A DNA stretch of 64,000 nucleotides from Burkholderia sp. SRS-W-2-2016. Its GTDB lineage: Bacteria; Pseudomonadota; Gammaproteobacteria; Burkholderiales; Burkholderiaceae. A program made the translations under genes and the position numbers. A model generated the notes under the pieces. That model saw nothing but the letters and a program-made list of their open reading frames with translations, did not search any database and had not been told where the DNA came from. Below are positions 18,853 through 27,411 of this stretch, piece after piece (the first letter of the stretch is position 1; each line of letters begins with the position of its first letter). The DNA is taken from NCBI RefSeq assembly GCF_001931485.1, contig NZ_MSDV01000021.1, positions 177,903 to 241,902 on the forward strand, given 5' to 3'.

Positions 18853-19131
18853 GATTGGTGGTTTCCCATTTTCGGTTTCGGTCGATGGATTGCGCGGGTG
18901 CGCGGCAGGGCAGGGCGGTTGCGCGCTGCGGGAGGAAGGTGTTTCGTCGGGGGATTGTAGCGGGGGAGGGGGGTACGGCGTCGGGCCACGGGCCACGCGG
19001 GGCCGCGTGAAAGCTTCGCGGTAGTCGCGTGATTTGCTTATGCGAATTTATCGGTTCGTCCAGGCGGACAGACGAATTATCGTCGGAGCCAATCGGGCCA
19101 TTTGGCGTCCGTCATTTTTTCGAGCACTGTC

Positions 19132-20115
19132 ATGTCCCGTCATCCGCTACTCACGCGCCGCGCGTTTCTCGCCGGCGCTGGTGCAACGCTGGCCGCCGCC
19201 GCGTTGCCGGTCATTTCATCCAGCGCGTTTGCCGCGGACGGCCGTCCGAAGGAGCTGCGCATCGGTTATCAGAAAGCCGCGAGCACGCTCGTGCTGCTCA
19301 AAGCGCACGGCACGCTCGAGAAGCGACTCACGCCGCTCGGCATCGCAGTCAAGTGGACCGAGTTTCCGGCCGGTCCGCAGTTGCTCGAAGGACTGAATGT
19401 CGGCGCGATCGACTTCGGCTACGTAGGCGAAGCGCCGCCGGTGTTCGCACAGGCCGCGGGCGCGAACTTCGTCTACACCGCTTATGAAATTCCGACGCCG
19501 CACGCCGAAGGCATCCTCGTGCATCCGGATGCGCCGATCAAAACCCTGGCCGATCTGAAGGGCAAGAAAATCGCGCTGAACAAGGGCTCGGACGTGCACT
19601 GGTTTCTGGTCGCCGCGTTGCAGAAGAACGGCGTCAAGTTCAACGAGATTCAACCCGTCTATTTGCCGCCGGCCGATGCGCGCGCGGCTTTCGAACGTGG
19701 CGCGGTCGACGCATGGGCGATCTGGGATCCGTTCCTCGAAGCCGCGAAGCGGCAGACCAACGCTCGGCTGCTAGCGGACGCCGAAGGCATCGTGAGTCAT
19801 CACCAGTTCTTTCTCAGTGCGCGCCCGTTCGCGCAACAGAACGGCGACGTGCTTGCGATCGTGATCGACGAAGTCGGCAAGGAAGGGGAGTGGGTGCGCG
19901 GCCATTACAGCGAAGCCGCCGCGCAACTTGCGCCGATTCAGGGCCTCGACCCGAGCGTGATCGAGGCGGGCTTGCGCCATTACGCGCATATCTATAAACC
20001 GGTCGACGCACAGGTACTGGCTGAACAGCAACGTATCGCGGATACGTTCAGCGAGTTGCGTTTGATCCCGACGAAGATCGTAACGAAGGATGCGGCGCTG
20101 GGGGTCAAGGCGTAG
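19132..20115 (+). CDS. Aliphatic sulfonate ABC transporter substrate-binding protein (SsuA-like)
   Basis: A 327-residue periplasmic binding protein. The N terminus has a twin-arginine type signal (RRAFLAGAGATLAAAALP), with cleavage likely after AFA. The mature part follows SsuA (RIGYQKAASTLVLLKAHG, GAIDFGYVGEAPPVFAQAAG, AWAIWDPFLEAAKRQ). It should bind alkanesulfonates for uptake. No permease, ATPase or monooxygenase gene is next to it, so it is an orphan component that would work with an SsuBC complex encoded elsewhere. The ATG at 19132 is preferred over the one 30 bp upstream because the signal peptide begins there. Confidence 0.9.
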   Translation: MSRHPLLTRRAFLAGAGATLAAAALPVISSSAFAADGRPKELRIGYQKAASTLVLLKAHGTLEKRLTPLGIAVKWTEFPAGPQLLEGLNVGAIDFGYVGEAPPVFAQAAGANFVYTAYEIPTPHAEGILVHPDAPIKTLADLKGKKIALNKGSDVHWFLVAALQKNGVKFNEIQPVYLPPADARAAFERGAVDAWAIWDPFLEAAKRQTNARLLADAEGIVSHHQFFLSARPFAQQNGDVLAIVIDEVGKEGEWVRGHYSEAAAQLAPIQGLDPSVIEAGLRHYAHIYKPVDAQVLAEQQRIADTFSELRLIPTKIVTKDAALGVKA

Positions 20116-20188
20116 CGCCGCTGAGCGGGTGTGGGTTGGGGGTGTTTTCGACTCGCGAGTCTGGGCACCAGGATGGCCGCCCGGACGT

Positions 20189-20548
20189 TCAGGCGAACAG
20201 CGCGGCGACGTTTTCCGGTGGGCGGCCAATCACTGCGCGGCCGCCTCGGACGACGATCGGACGTTGCAGCAGGATCGGATGTTTAGCGACCGCGTCGAAT
20301 AGCTCGGCATCGGTCAGCGACGGATCGGCGAGATTGAGTTCTTTGTATTCGGCTTCGGTGTCGCGAATCATGTCGCGCACTGGGCACCCGAGTTGCGCGT
20401 TGAGCTTCTTGAGTTCGTCAACGGTGAGCGGTTGCTTCAGATATTCGACGACTTCGGTCGGCTCGTTCGCGCTGTTGTAGGTGCCTGCGACGAGTTCGCA
20501 AGCAGCGCGGGATTTGGAGCAGCGAGGGTTGTGATAGATGGTGATCAT
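20189..20548 (-). CDS. arsC: Arsenate reductase, glutaredoxin-dependent
   Basis: A 119-residue ArsC/Spx-fold protein. The catalytic Cys10 is in HNPRCSKSR, and the three-Arg triad region is visible at the end (LLQRPIVVRGGRAVIGRP). It reduces arsenate to arsenite using glutathione and glutaredoxin. No arsenic efflux or ArsR gene is beside it, so YffB-type housekeeping activity is an alternative. Confidence 0.92.
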   Translation of the reverse strand: MITIYHNPRCSKSRAACELVAGTYNSANEPTEVVEYLKQPLTVDELKKLNAQLGCPVRDMIRDTEAEYKELNLADPSLTDAELFDAVAKHPILLQRPIVVRGGRAVIGRPPENVAALFA

Positions 20549-20652
20549 TGCGGTGGGTATGGCTTCGTAATGGGTTGCGCCGCGGAGGACGTGTCGTGCG
20601 ATTTTAGCGGGTGGGCGGGCGACGCGGATTCTGGGAGGGGCGAACCGTTCGC

Positions 20653-20717
20653 GCGTGAGGTGTTGCGCGTGAGGTGTTGCGCGTGAGGTGTTGCGCGTGA
20701 GGTGTTGCGCGTGAGGT
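20653..20717. repeat. 14-bp tandem repeat, about 4.6 copies
   Basis: GCGTGAGGTGTTGC is repeated four times exactly plus a partial copy, upstream of arsC at the left edge of the partition region. It shares GTGAGG with the iterons but lacks the CGGG half, so I do not count it as an iteron. Confidence 0.8.
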
Positions 20718-20947
20718 CGCGCGGGCGGCTGGGTGGTGAGGCGCTGGCAGAGCAGGGCAATGGTGTCGCGTCAGCACCAGTGCGTCGTGTTCCTATGGCG
20801 CACGTTTCCGTCCCCGCGGGGATCAGCGTCGACCGTGCGCGTCATCTGTGATTCGGAGATCAGCACACACACGAAGCGCGTTCGACCGGCACTCCCCCCG
20901 TCAATCTGCCCCACGGCGTGGATCCCCCACGCAGAGTTTGACCTTGG

Positions 20948-20963
20948 GTTTATGCGCATAAAC
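20948..20963. other. parS: parS site 1 (centromere)
   Basis: Perfect 16-bp palindrome GTTTATGCGCATAAAC. From memory this is the chromosome-2 parS consensus of Burkholderia, bound by the cognate ParB. Confidence 0.9.
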
Positions 20964-21184
20964 CAGCGGTGCTTTGGACGAGCAGTACGGCCTTAAGCGC
21001 GAGCGACTGTTACGGCAGGCTCGCGGCCCAATTGGGTGCCAAGGAGCGGAAGGGGAGGGTGTCAATCGGAGGCCTAGGGTGCACCTATGCGCCCACGCGA
21101 GGCAAATTTCCCACCGCTTATCCGCAACCGGGCTGTCGGGATGCCCCGGTTCTGGATCACTCGCTCGCAAAGTTGAACGCCTCG

Positions 21185-21200
21185 CTTTATGCGCATAAAG
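21185..21200. other. parS: parS site 2
   Basis: CTTTATGCGCATAAAG, a perfect palindrome with the outer pair changed from G-C to C-G; 237 bp from site 1. Confidence 0.88.
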
Positions 21201-21488
21201 CGGGGCTGCTGTAGAAGAGCCGGAGTCGAAAACACCACGCCCAATTGCGACTGCGTGCAAGGCCCGTTGACCGCTAAGTAGGGCAGAGAATGGCCACGCG
21301 CCCATCCTTACCCGAAGAGGTATTTGCACCTGGTCCGGGGATGCTCACACCAAGCGCGCCAACCAGCGCGAGACAGCAAGGCACGGCCGTACATGCCCGT
21401 ACTCCCGAGTGAAATGGATTGGCCTAGGGCCCCCTCACAACAACTGGACTTCCTCCACGTAGCAGCACCTCGATGAGTGCTGGCCGGG

Positions 21489-21504
21489 CTTTATGCGCAT
21501 AAAC
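21489..21504. other. parS: parS site 3
   Basis: CTTTATGCGCATAAAC, one outer mismatch; 304 bp from site 2 and just before the microsatellites. Confidence 0.85.
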
Positions 21505-21532
21505 TCCCGCCCCGTTGTCCGGCGACTCACTG

Positions 21533-21716
21533 CCATCGCCATCGCCATCGCCATCGCCATCGCCATCGCCATCGCCATCGCCATCGCCATCGCCATCGCC
21601 ATCGCCATCGCTTACCGCTTACCGCTTACCGCTTACCGCTTACCGCGCCATCGGGCATCGGGCATCGGGCATCGGGCATCGGGCATCGGGCATCGGGCAT
21701 CGGGCATCGGGCATCG
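21533..21716 (+). repeat. Three adjoining microsatellites
   Basis: CCATCG is repeated 13 times (21533-21610), then CTTACCG 5 times (21611-21645), then CATCGGG 9.7 times (21649-21716), with no intervening unique DNA. The frames give only meaningless low-complexity peptides, so I take the block as non-coding. It lies between parS sites 3 and 4. Confidence 0.9.
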
Positions 21717-21892
21717 CATGCCGCGGCAAACAGATACCCCAGAACCCTAGGCATCCCCGCACGACCCAACCCAGGCATCACCCATCGCCTCATCGTCCGA
21801 CCGCCGATCTCAAGACCGTGCGCCCTATCTCAACAGAGACCCCACACAGCCTGCCGCCTCTCACTCCCTCATCCCGCTGAGACCACGGCGAC

Positions 21893-21908
21893 CTTTATGC
21901 GCATAAAG
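21893..21908. other. parS: parS site 4
   Basis: CTTTATGCGCATAAAG, identical to site 2, 113 bp before the parA start and thus in its promoter region. Confidence 0.88.
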
Positions 21909-22021
21909 CCTTGGCCGAATGGCTAATTCGGAGGCTAATTACGATTTCATTTACACAAATCGTTTGAAATACGAATTCGCCCAGGTAAAATCCATTTGCA
22001 TCTAAAAAGAGGAGGTGGAAT

Positions 22022-22684
22022 TTGGCGGCAGAAATCATCGCGGTAACACAGCAGAAGGGCGGGGTCGGGAAGAGCACGATCGCGATGCATCTCGGTGCTG
22101 CGTTCCATGAGAAAGGCAAACGCGTCCTGGTCGTCGACGCGGATGGTCAGAACACCCTGATTCACTGGGCCAGTGCCTCTTCCGACGGCGATGTCGGTAT
22201 CCCATTTCCCGTCGTCAACCTCTCCGAAGCCGGTAGCCAGATCCATCGCGAGATCAAGAAGTTCGTGGCCGACTACGACATCATCGTGGTCGACTGCCCG
22301 CCCTCCATCACCGAGAAAGTCTCCGGCGTTGTCCTGCTCGCAGCGAGTGTCGCGGTGATCCCGACGTCGTCATCCCCCGCGGATTACTGGTCGAGCATCG
22401 GCCTCGTCAAACTGGTCCAGCAGGCCCAGGTGATGAACGAAGACCTGCGTGCGGTGTTCCTGCTCAACAAGACCGAAGAGAAGCGGATGCTCACGCGCGA
22501 ACTCAAGCGCGCGCTCGAAGAACTCGGCTTCCCGCTGCTCAAGACCCAGATCCCAACCCGCGAAGCCTACAAGCAGGCGATGGCGTTGGGGCAGACGGTA
22601 CTCCAGATGAACGACCGCGGCGCGAAGCTCGCCGCGCTAGAAGTACGGGCGTGCGCGAACGAGATCGCCGCCTTGCTCCCGTGA
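22022..22684 (+). CDS. parA: ParA partition ATPase of the secondary chromosome
   Basis: A 220-residue ParA/MinD-type ATPase with the deviant Walker A motif QQKGGVGKST near residue 12 and a Walker B region VVDCPPSI. It is a short form without an N-terminal DNA-binding domain, so it cannot repress by itself through such a domain. It separates replicated origins together with ParB bound to parS. The start is a TTG, chosen because a near-perfect GAGGAGGTG lies 6-7 bp before it. The stop codon directly abuts parS site 5. Confidence 0.95.
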   Translation: MAAEIIAVTQQKGGVGKSTIAMHLGAAFHEKGKRVLVVDADGQNTLIHWASASSDGDVGIPFPVVNLSEAGSQIHREIKKFVADYDIIVVDCPPSITEKVSGVVLLAASVAVIPTSSSPADYWSSIGLVKLVQQAQVMNEDLRAVFLLNKTEEKRMLTRELKRALEELGFPLLKTQIPTREAYKQAMALGQTVLQMNDRGAKLAALEVRACANEIAALLP

Positions 22685-22700
22685 ATTTATGCGCATAAAG
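22685..22700. other. parS: parS site 5, between parA and parB
   Basis: ATTTATGCGCATAAAG with one imperfect outer pair. It begins on the base after the parA stop and ends 8 bp before the parB start, so ParB bound here could affect parB translation or transcription. Confidence 0.85.
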
Positions 22701-22708
22701 GACCCTGA

Positions 22709-23761
22709 ATGAAACCGTCCCAATTCGCCAAAGGCTTTCAAGCACGCCCCGATACCACCAGCAGCGAAAAGCGCACCGCGCTCGATCGTCTGAATGCGAT
22801 CGATGGTCTGGTCAGAAACGACGCCAAACCGGCCGTGGCCGGCCGCGCGATCCCGGCCGTCGTGCCGGCCCGTCTGCAGGAAGCCGAGGCGCCCGAGTCG
22901 GCCAACGAATCGGCGGCCTATCGGGCATGGCGGCTCGAGCACGGCTACCGCCCCGGTCAGGTGATCGAGCTGGCGCTGAAGAACATCAAGCCGAGCCCGT
23001 TCAACCCGCGCTACTTCTATGTGAAGTCATCGATTGCCGAGCTCGCCGTCAATCTGGCGAAGCAGGGGCAGCAGCAGGCGATTCACGTGATCCCCGACTA
23101 CGACAACCCCGGCAGCTACTTCGTCAGCGACGGCGGCCGGCGCGTGCGAGCGCTGAAAGAGGCGAACAAGGAATCGGTGAAGGCGATCGTCATCGATCTG
23201 CCGATCGGCATCCAGAGCTACAAGCTCGGCTATGACCTGAACGTGCAGCGCGATTCGCAGACGGTCTTCGACAACGCGGTGGTCTGGCGACGCTTTCTCG
23301 ACGACCGGCATTTCCAGAGCCAGAAGGAGCTCGCCGAACATCTCGGCCTCGACGAATCGACCATTGCGGTCGCGCTGTCGATCGCCAAGTTGCCGGAAAC
23401 GGTGATGCAGGAGATGGTCGCGCGCCCGGACCGCTTCGGTTCGAACATGGCGTATCAGGTGGGGCGCTACCACACCGCGCGCGGCGCGGACGCGACGCTG
23501 CGGCTGATCAACCGGATCCTCGCCGACGATCTGAGCACCCGTCAGGTGGCCGACATCGTCAAAGGCCGCGCGACCGCCCCGGAAAGCGCGAAGCCGGCCG
23601 GACGGCAACGCTATGCGCAGCGTCTGGAAATCAAGCTTAGTGGGGTTTCGGTCGGCGACCTCAAGTCGTATGGCGACGATCGACTCGAGTTGCGCCTGAA
23701 GGGCCTCACGCGTGAAAAGCGCGACGACATCCTGCGGCAGATTGAAAAGATGCTGAAGTAA
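22709..23761 (+). CDS. parB: ParB centromere-binding protein
   Basis: A 350-residue ParB/Spo0J-family protein. Residues about 85-175 form the CTP-binding N domain (IKPSPFNPRYFY and the modified box DGGRRVRAL), and residues 205-260 form the helix-turn-helix region (QKELAEHLGLDESTIAVAL). It binds the TATGCGCATA sites and is encoded directly after parA, with AAAGGA before the ATG. Operon organisation parA-parS-parB is typical of partition loci. Confidence 0.95.
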   Translation: MKPSQFAKGFQARPDTTSSEKRTALDRLNAIDGLVRNDAKPAVAGRAIPAVVPARLQEAEAPESANESAAYRAWRLEHGYRPGQVIELALKNIKPSPFNPRYFYVKSSIAELAVNLAKQGQQQAIHVIPDYDNPGSYFVSDGGRRVRALKEANKESVKAIVIDLPIGIQSYKLGYDLNVQRDSQTVFDNAVVWRRFLDDRHFQSQKELAEHLGLDESTIAVALSIAKLPETVMQEMVARPDRFGSNMAYQVGRYHTARGADATLRLINRILADDLSTRQVADIVKGRATAPESAKPAGRQRYAQRLEIKLSGVSVGDLKSYGDDRLELRLKGLTREKRDDILRQIEKMLK

Positions 23762-23853
23762 AGCGGGGAAGGGAGCGGGGCGGCACACAGCGGCCGCACC
23801 GCTCATCCCGAGAGTTCTGACGAAACCAGCTACCAGCTCCGCTCAGTCGAGAC

Positions 23854-25209
23854 TTACGCCGCGCGCGACTGGCTCAGCGTAAAGGCGAGCAGATCGCCAT
23901 CGGTGGGTTCGCCCCAGGTCTTGCGCGCGAGCCAATCGAAGAACGCGGTTTCGACGATCTTCGACTCCAGCCCACGACGACGCCAGTCGTCACGCATGTG
24001 GGTCCCGAGCCCCGGCAGTTCCTCTTCCTCGAACGACTGACGCGCAACATCGCGCTCCGAGTCGCCCTGTTCGTTGTACAGCTCGTACGCCTGCTTGCGG
24101 CGGTACGCCGAGTATTCGCCGAGCAGCCGCGCCTTCAGATCGTCGGCCCCCGCGAGTGCGGCTTTACCGCCAGCCCCTGCACCGGTGGACGGCAACGCCT
24201 CGACCGGCGGCGCATAACCTTTCTTCAACGCATCCTTGAACAGTGCGGGCGCGCTGCGCACCGGCGGCAGCGAGGTGCTGCGCATGCGCTGCTCGGTCAT
24301 CTGCAACGCGGCGCGGATCCGGTTTTCCTCGCTGTCCGCGTACAGCGTCTGCGCTTCCTTCAGCGGGATGCCGATCTTCACCATCCGGTCGACCAGCGTG
24401 CTGTCGAACACGTTCGGATGCTCGTCGAGCGCGAGCATCGGCTGCTTGCGCTCGGTCACGCGGAACTGGATTTCGGCGACGCGCCGGCCTTCGCGATGCT
24501 CGATCAGTTCGACGAAGATGTTCGTGACCGCGTTGACCTCGGCGATCGCCGGGCGCAGATAATCGCGCTTGAAATACTTGTACTCGCGCTTCGCTTCGTC
24601 GCCGGCCTCGGTGTCCGGCGTGCCCGACAGGATCGGGCGCCACCATTCCCAGGTCTCGCGCATCGTCAGATGGCTCGGGTTGGTCAGATAGCGCACGCAG
24701 ATTTCGTAGAGCGCGAGGCCCGCGCTGCTGCGCAGCTGGCTCTGGAACTGCAGGCTCAGGCGCGCGTACTGCACCGGATCGAGCAGCTTTTTCTTGATCT
24801 TCGGCGCGAACGAAAACTCGACCCACACACGGCGGGTGGTCGGGTCTTCGAGAATTTCGGCGTCGGCGATCAGCGTCGAAATACCCCATTTGCGGCCCGG
24901 CTTCTGACTCGACGTGCCAGTGCTCCACTCGACCTGCACCGACACCATGCGGCGCAGGTGTTCCTTGACGAGCGCGGTGTCGTTGGAATCGAATGCGGAA
25001 TTGGCGACGATGTCGGACAGCAGCGCGCGATACGTGTCGCCCGATTCGTCCGCCTGCTGGGCCACCGCGAGCAGCACGTTGAACAGCTTGCGGGTCAGCA
25101 GCGTGATCTTGCCGCTCTTGGGCTGGATCGCGATCGCCTCGACGGCTTTGCGCAATTCAGCCGAACTCGGGCTGACAACATCGGTCTTTTTCGCGCGCTT
25201 CGTGGCCAT
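23854..25209 (-). CDS. repA: Replication initiator of the secondary chromosome, Rep_3 family
   Basis: A 451-residue initiator. The central part (residues about 35-260: KLFNVLLAVAQQADESGD, YARLSLQFQSQLRSSAGLALYE) matches the paired winged-helix fold of Rep_3 (PF01051) plasmid initiators; the C-terminal third is a Gly/Ala-rich linker and a charged domain ending DWLARKTWGEP. It should bind the iterons that begin 122 bp upstream of its start and open the AT-rich region near 27.1 kb. The first two iterons lie in its promoter region, which suggests autorepression. It is transcribed away from the iterons and converges on parB. Confidence 0.9.
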   Translation of the reverse strand: MATKRAKKTDVVSPSSAELRKAVEAIAIQPKSGKITLLTRKLFNVLLAVAQQADESGDTYRALLSDIVANSAFDSNDTALVKEHLRRMVSVQVEWSTGTSSQKPGRKWGISTLIADAEILEDPTTRRVWVEFSFAPKIKKKLLDPVQYARLSLQFQSQLRSSAGLALYEICVRYLTNPSHLTMRETWEWWRPILSGTPDTEAGDEAKREYKYFKRDYLRPAIAEVNAVTNIFVELIEHREGRRVAEIQFRVTERKQPMLALDEHPNVFDSTLVDRMVKIGIPLKEAQTLYADSEENRIRAALQMTEQRMRSTSLPPVRSAPALFKDALKKGYAPPVEALPSTGAGAGGKAALAGADDLKARLLGEYSAYRRKQAYELYNEQGDSERDVARQSFEEEELPGLGTHMRDDWRRRGLESKIVETAFFDWLARKTWGEPTDGDLLAFTLSQSRAA

Positions 25210-25331
25210 GCGTCGGGGTGAGGAGGGGGATTTCGCGAGAGCATACCGGCTGTGGTGATACGCGTCTATAGCGCCTGTCTCACCGTTGCCGGTGATGCGA
25301 GTTTACGAAGCGCGGCTCACCTCGAACCGCT

Positions 25332-27029
25332 CCCGAAAACCCTCACCTCAGCGCTGGGCGGCCAGGTTCGGGCGTTCCTTGCAGGTCGCGGCGTTTACAA
25401 AAACCGGCACATTTCGGGTCGGGCCGGACGGGGAGCATGCGATCCCGAATCTCCTCACCTTAAAAATTTTTGCGGATTTTTGGGTGGCGCCGGTAAACCG
25501 GCGCGGGTTAACGGTTTGCCGAAGCAGGCGTCACGGAATGAAGCGATCGTGCAGGTTACGGCTTCGCGTCTCTCGCTTATCGACAGCGCAGGACCGAAAC
25601 TGGACACCGCCGCGCGCCTACTTATCGAAGAGCCAATCTACCGGCATCGAGGCGGTTCAGTGCCGCTATAGCACGCCGAGCCGAGGCTGCGGCCCGAATG
25701 ACGTGAGACAGCCCCGTTCCGCGCACATGGCATCGCCATAAGGACGGTGACCCCATCCCATCTAACGCGTCCCAGCGAGGCTCCACGCCCTCACCAAGCT
25801 GCGCCGTCGCATGCAATGCCGCCCAGCCCTCTCGGGTGCACGGTTAACCACTCCGACACTCACCGGACAATCCGAAGACCCGCCGGTAAACCAACCTCGG
25901 CGTATACCGGCGCCCCTGCATCCCTCAGGTTTACGGGTGTTTCCAGCCACCGAAATCGACCTGGCAAGCGGAATGAACTCACCGCTACCACCAAAATCGA
26001 GCCTTCCGCGAAGTCCCGACGCTCCGCCATTCCCGAAAAGTCTCACCTTAGCGCCGGCGAATGGTGCGAAGCCGCATCCGCTCCAGCCGCACCAGTACCG
26101 ACTTTCGCCAAAAAAACCCCCCGAAAAACCTCACCTTTCCGGATTACCTGGCGCTTGCACAACCTCTCCGGCAAGGTCCCGAAAACGCTCACCTTCAGAA
26201 GCCGGAGATCATAAACCCAATGATTTCAAACACTTACGAAAACGCCAGGAGAGCCCTGAGCGCCTCCGGTCCCCGTAAAATCTCACCTCACAGCGCTTTT
26301 CGGCACCGCAGCACGGTTCGACAAGAGATTCAAAGACTCCCGAAAATTCTCACCCTTGGAGTTTGAAACCCGGTTAACGCGGCCCCGAAAAGCCCCGCCA
26401 GCCGCGGGCTCCGCGACTCACTGCCTGTATTTTGGTCCCGTATTCCCTCACCTTAGCGCACTGAAACCCGGCCCAAACCTCCCGAAAAGCCTCACCTTTA
26501 GGCAAAAACGCGCCGCAAACCAGGTCACCGATCCGGCCGCTCGCTCGTCTCCCGAATCCGCTCACCTTTGCCCTCAATTCCCGCACCGGCCGGCAAGCGT
26601 TTGCGCCCGATACCCGGCCGGAACCGGTCGACGCTCCCGTAAAACCTCACCTCAAGGCCTGATTTGCGCAAAGTTTCAGCAAAACCGGCATCCCAGCCCC
26701 GTAAAACCTCACCTTCGTTCGCCGTTTTCTCCCGTGCTGTCTCACCATTGAGGTTTACGGGCCCAAAATAGCCGGCAAAACCCGTGTGCGAAGGCCTCCC
26801 GAAAACGCTCACTTCGGCGTGAACCAGGCCGGACAAGGGTTTTCGCGTGCGGTCGGGCGATTCCGGGCGGCCAGGTCCCGCAAAATCTCACCTTTGGAAA
26901 AGCCCAACGTATACGGCGTTTCCCGAACCCGCTCACGTTCTTTCCCGGACCTGCTCACCAGCGTCCCCGAACCCCATCACTCGAAGTCCCCGTATACGCT
27001 CACCACCTCTCCCGCAAAGCTTCACCTTG
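25332..27029 (+). repeat. Origin iteron array, about 20 direct copies
   Basis: Consensus CCCGnAAAnnCTCACCTT, always CCCG, 6 bp, CTCACC, all on the plus strand. Core starts are at 25332, 25444, 26032, 26120, 26178, 26272, 26339, 26437, 26481, 26551, 26636, 26698, 26731, 26798, 26877, 26922, 26944, 26966 (weak), 26989 and 27011. Spacing is irregular until the last five, which repeat at 22, 22, 23 and 22 bp. Several continue as CTCACCTTAGCG. By analogy with iteron plasmids these are RepA-binding sites; no gene is seen in this stretch. The gap 25505-26030 has no iteron. Confidence 0.93.
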
Positions 27030-27059
27030 CCCCGCTGTAAACCCCGCCAGGCAAGGGTT

Positions 27060-27405
27060 TGCCGTGGCGTTAACGTTTTTAACAAGGGTTCAAAGGTGTT
27101 TACTTTTATTACTCTCTAGCTTTTCCCCCGCGAGCCCGTGAGACACGGCTCACTCAACCCCGCTGCCAATAGACAGTCTCCGTGAAACAGTGCGCGATCG
27201 ATGGAATGACCAATAAGTCTCTTTATTTACAATGGCTTATTGGCTATTCTTCGATTTGTTTCACGGAAAAACGATACTGCAAGCGTTTACCGACACCCTT
27301 CTGTCCTAAAACTCCGTCCGTTTACGCCAATTCCATTGCTATGAACAAATTAGTAGCAAACGCTACGTAAATTGTTATGATCCATCCAATTCAGGCGATA
27401 CCGAG
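27060..27405. other. AT-rich segment with nested inverted repeats (putative unwinding region and kfrA operator)
   Basis: The most AT-rich stretch of the origin. TCCGTGAAACA (27179-27189) is perfectly inverted at 27257-27267; inside it CCAATAAG (27210-27217) is inverted at 27236-27243. GTAGCaaacGCTAC lies near 27353-27366. It directly follows the 22-bp iterons, as a DNA-unwinding element does in iteron origins, and it precedes kfrA, whose homologues repress their own promoter. Confidence 0.55.
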
Positions 27406-27411
27406 GTAAAC

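Noticed and set aside
20653..20717. Additional iterons
   Set aside because: The 14-bp repeat contains GTGAGG but never the CGGG half at the right distance.
21477..21926. His/Arg, Ser/Pro and Ala/Ile repeat proteins read from the microsatellites
   Set aside because: They are readings of hexamer and heptamer repeats in three frames with no ribosome site; treated as non-coding.
25210..27060. Several 60-155-residue frames across the iteron region
   Set aside because: They are made of repeated Pro/Ser/His-rich readings of the iterons and have no ribosome sites.
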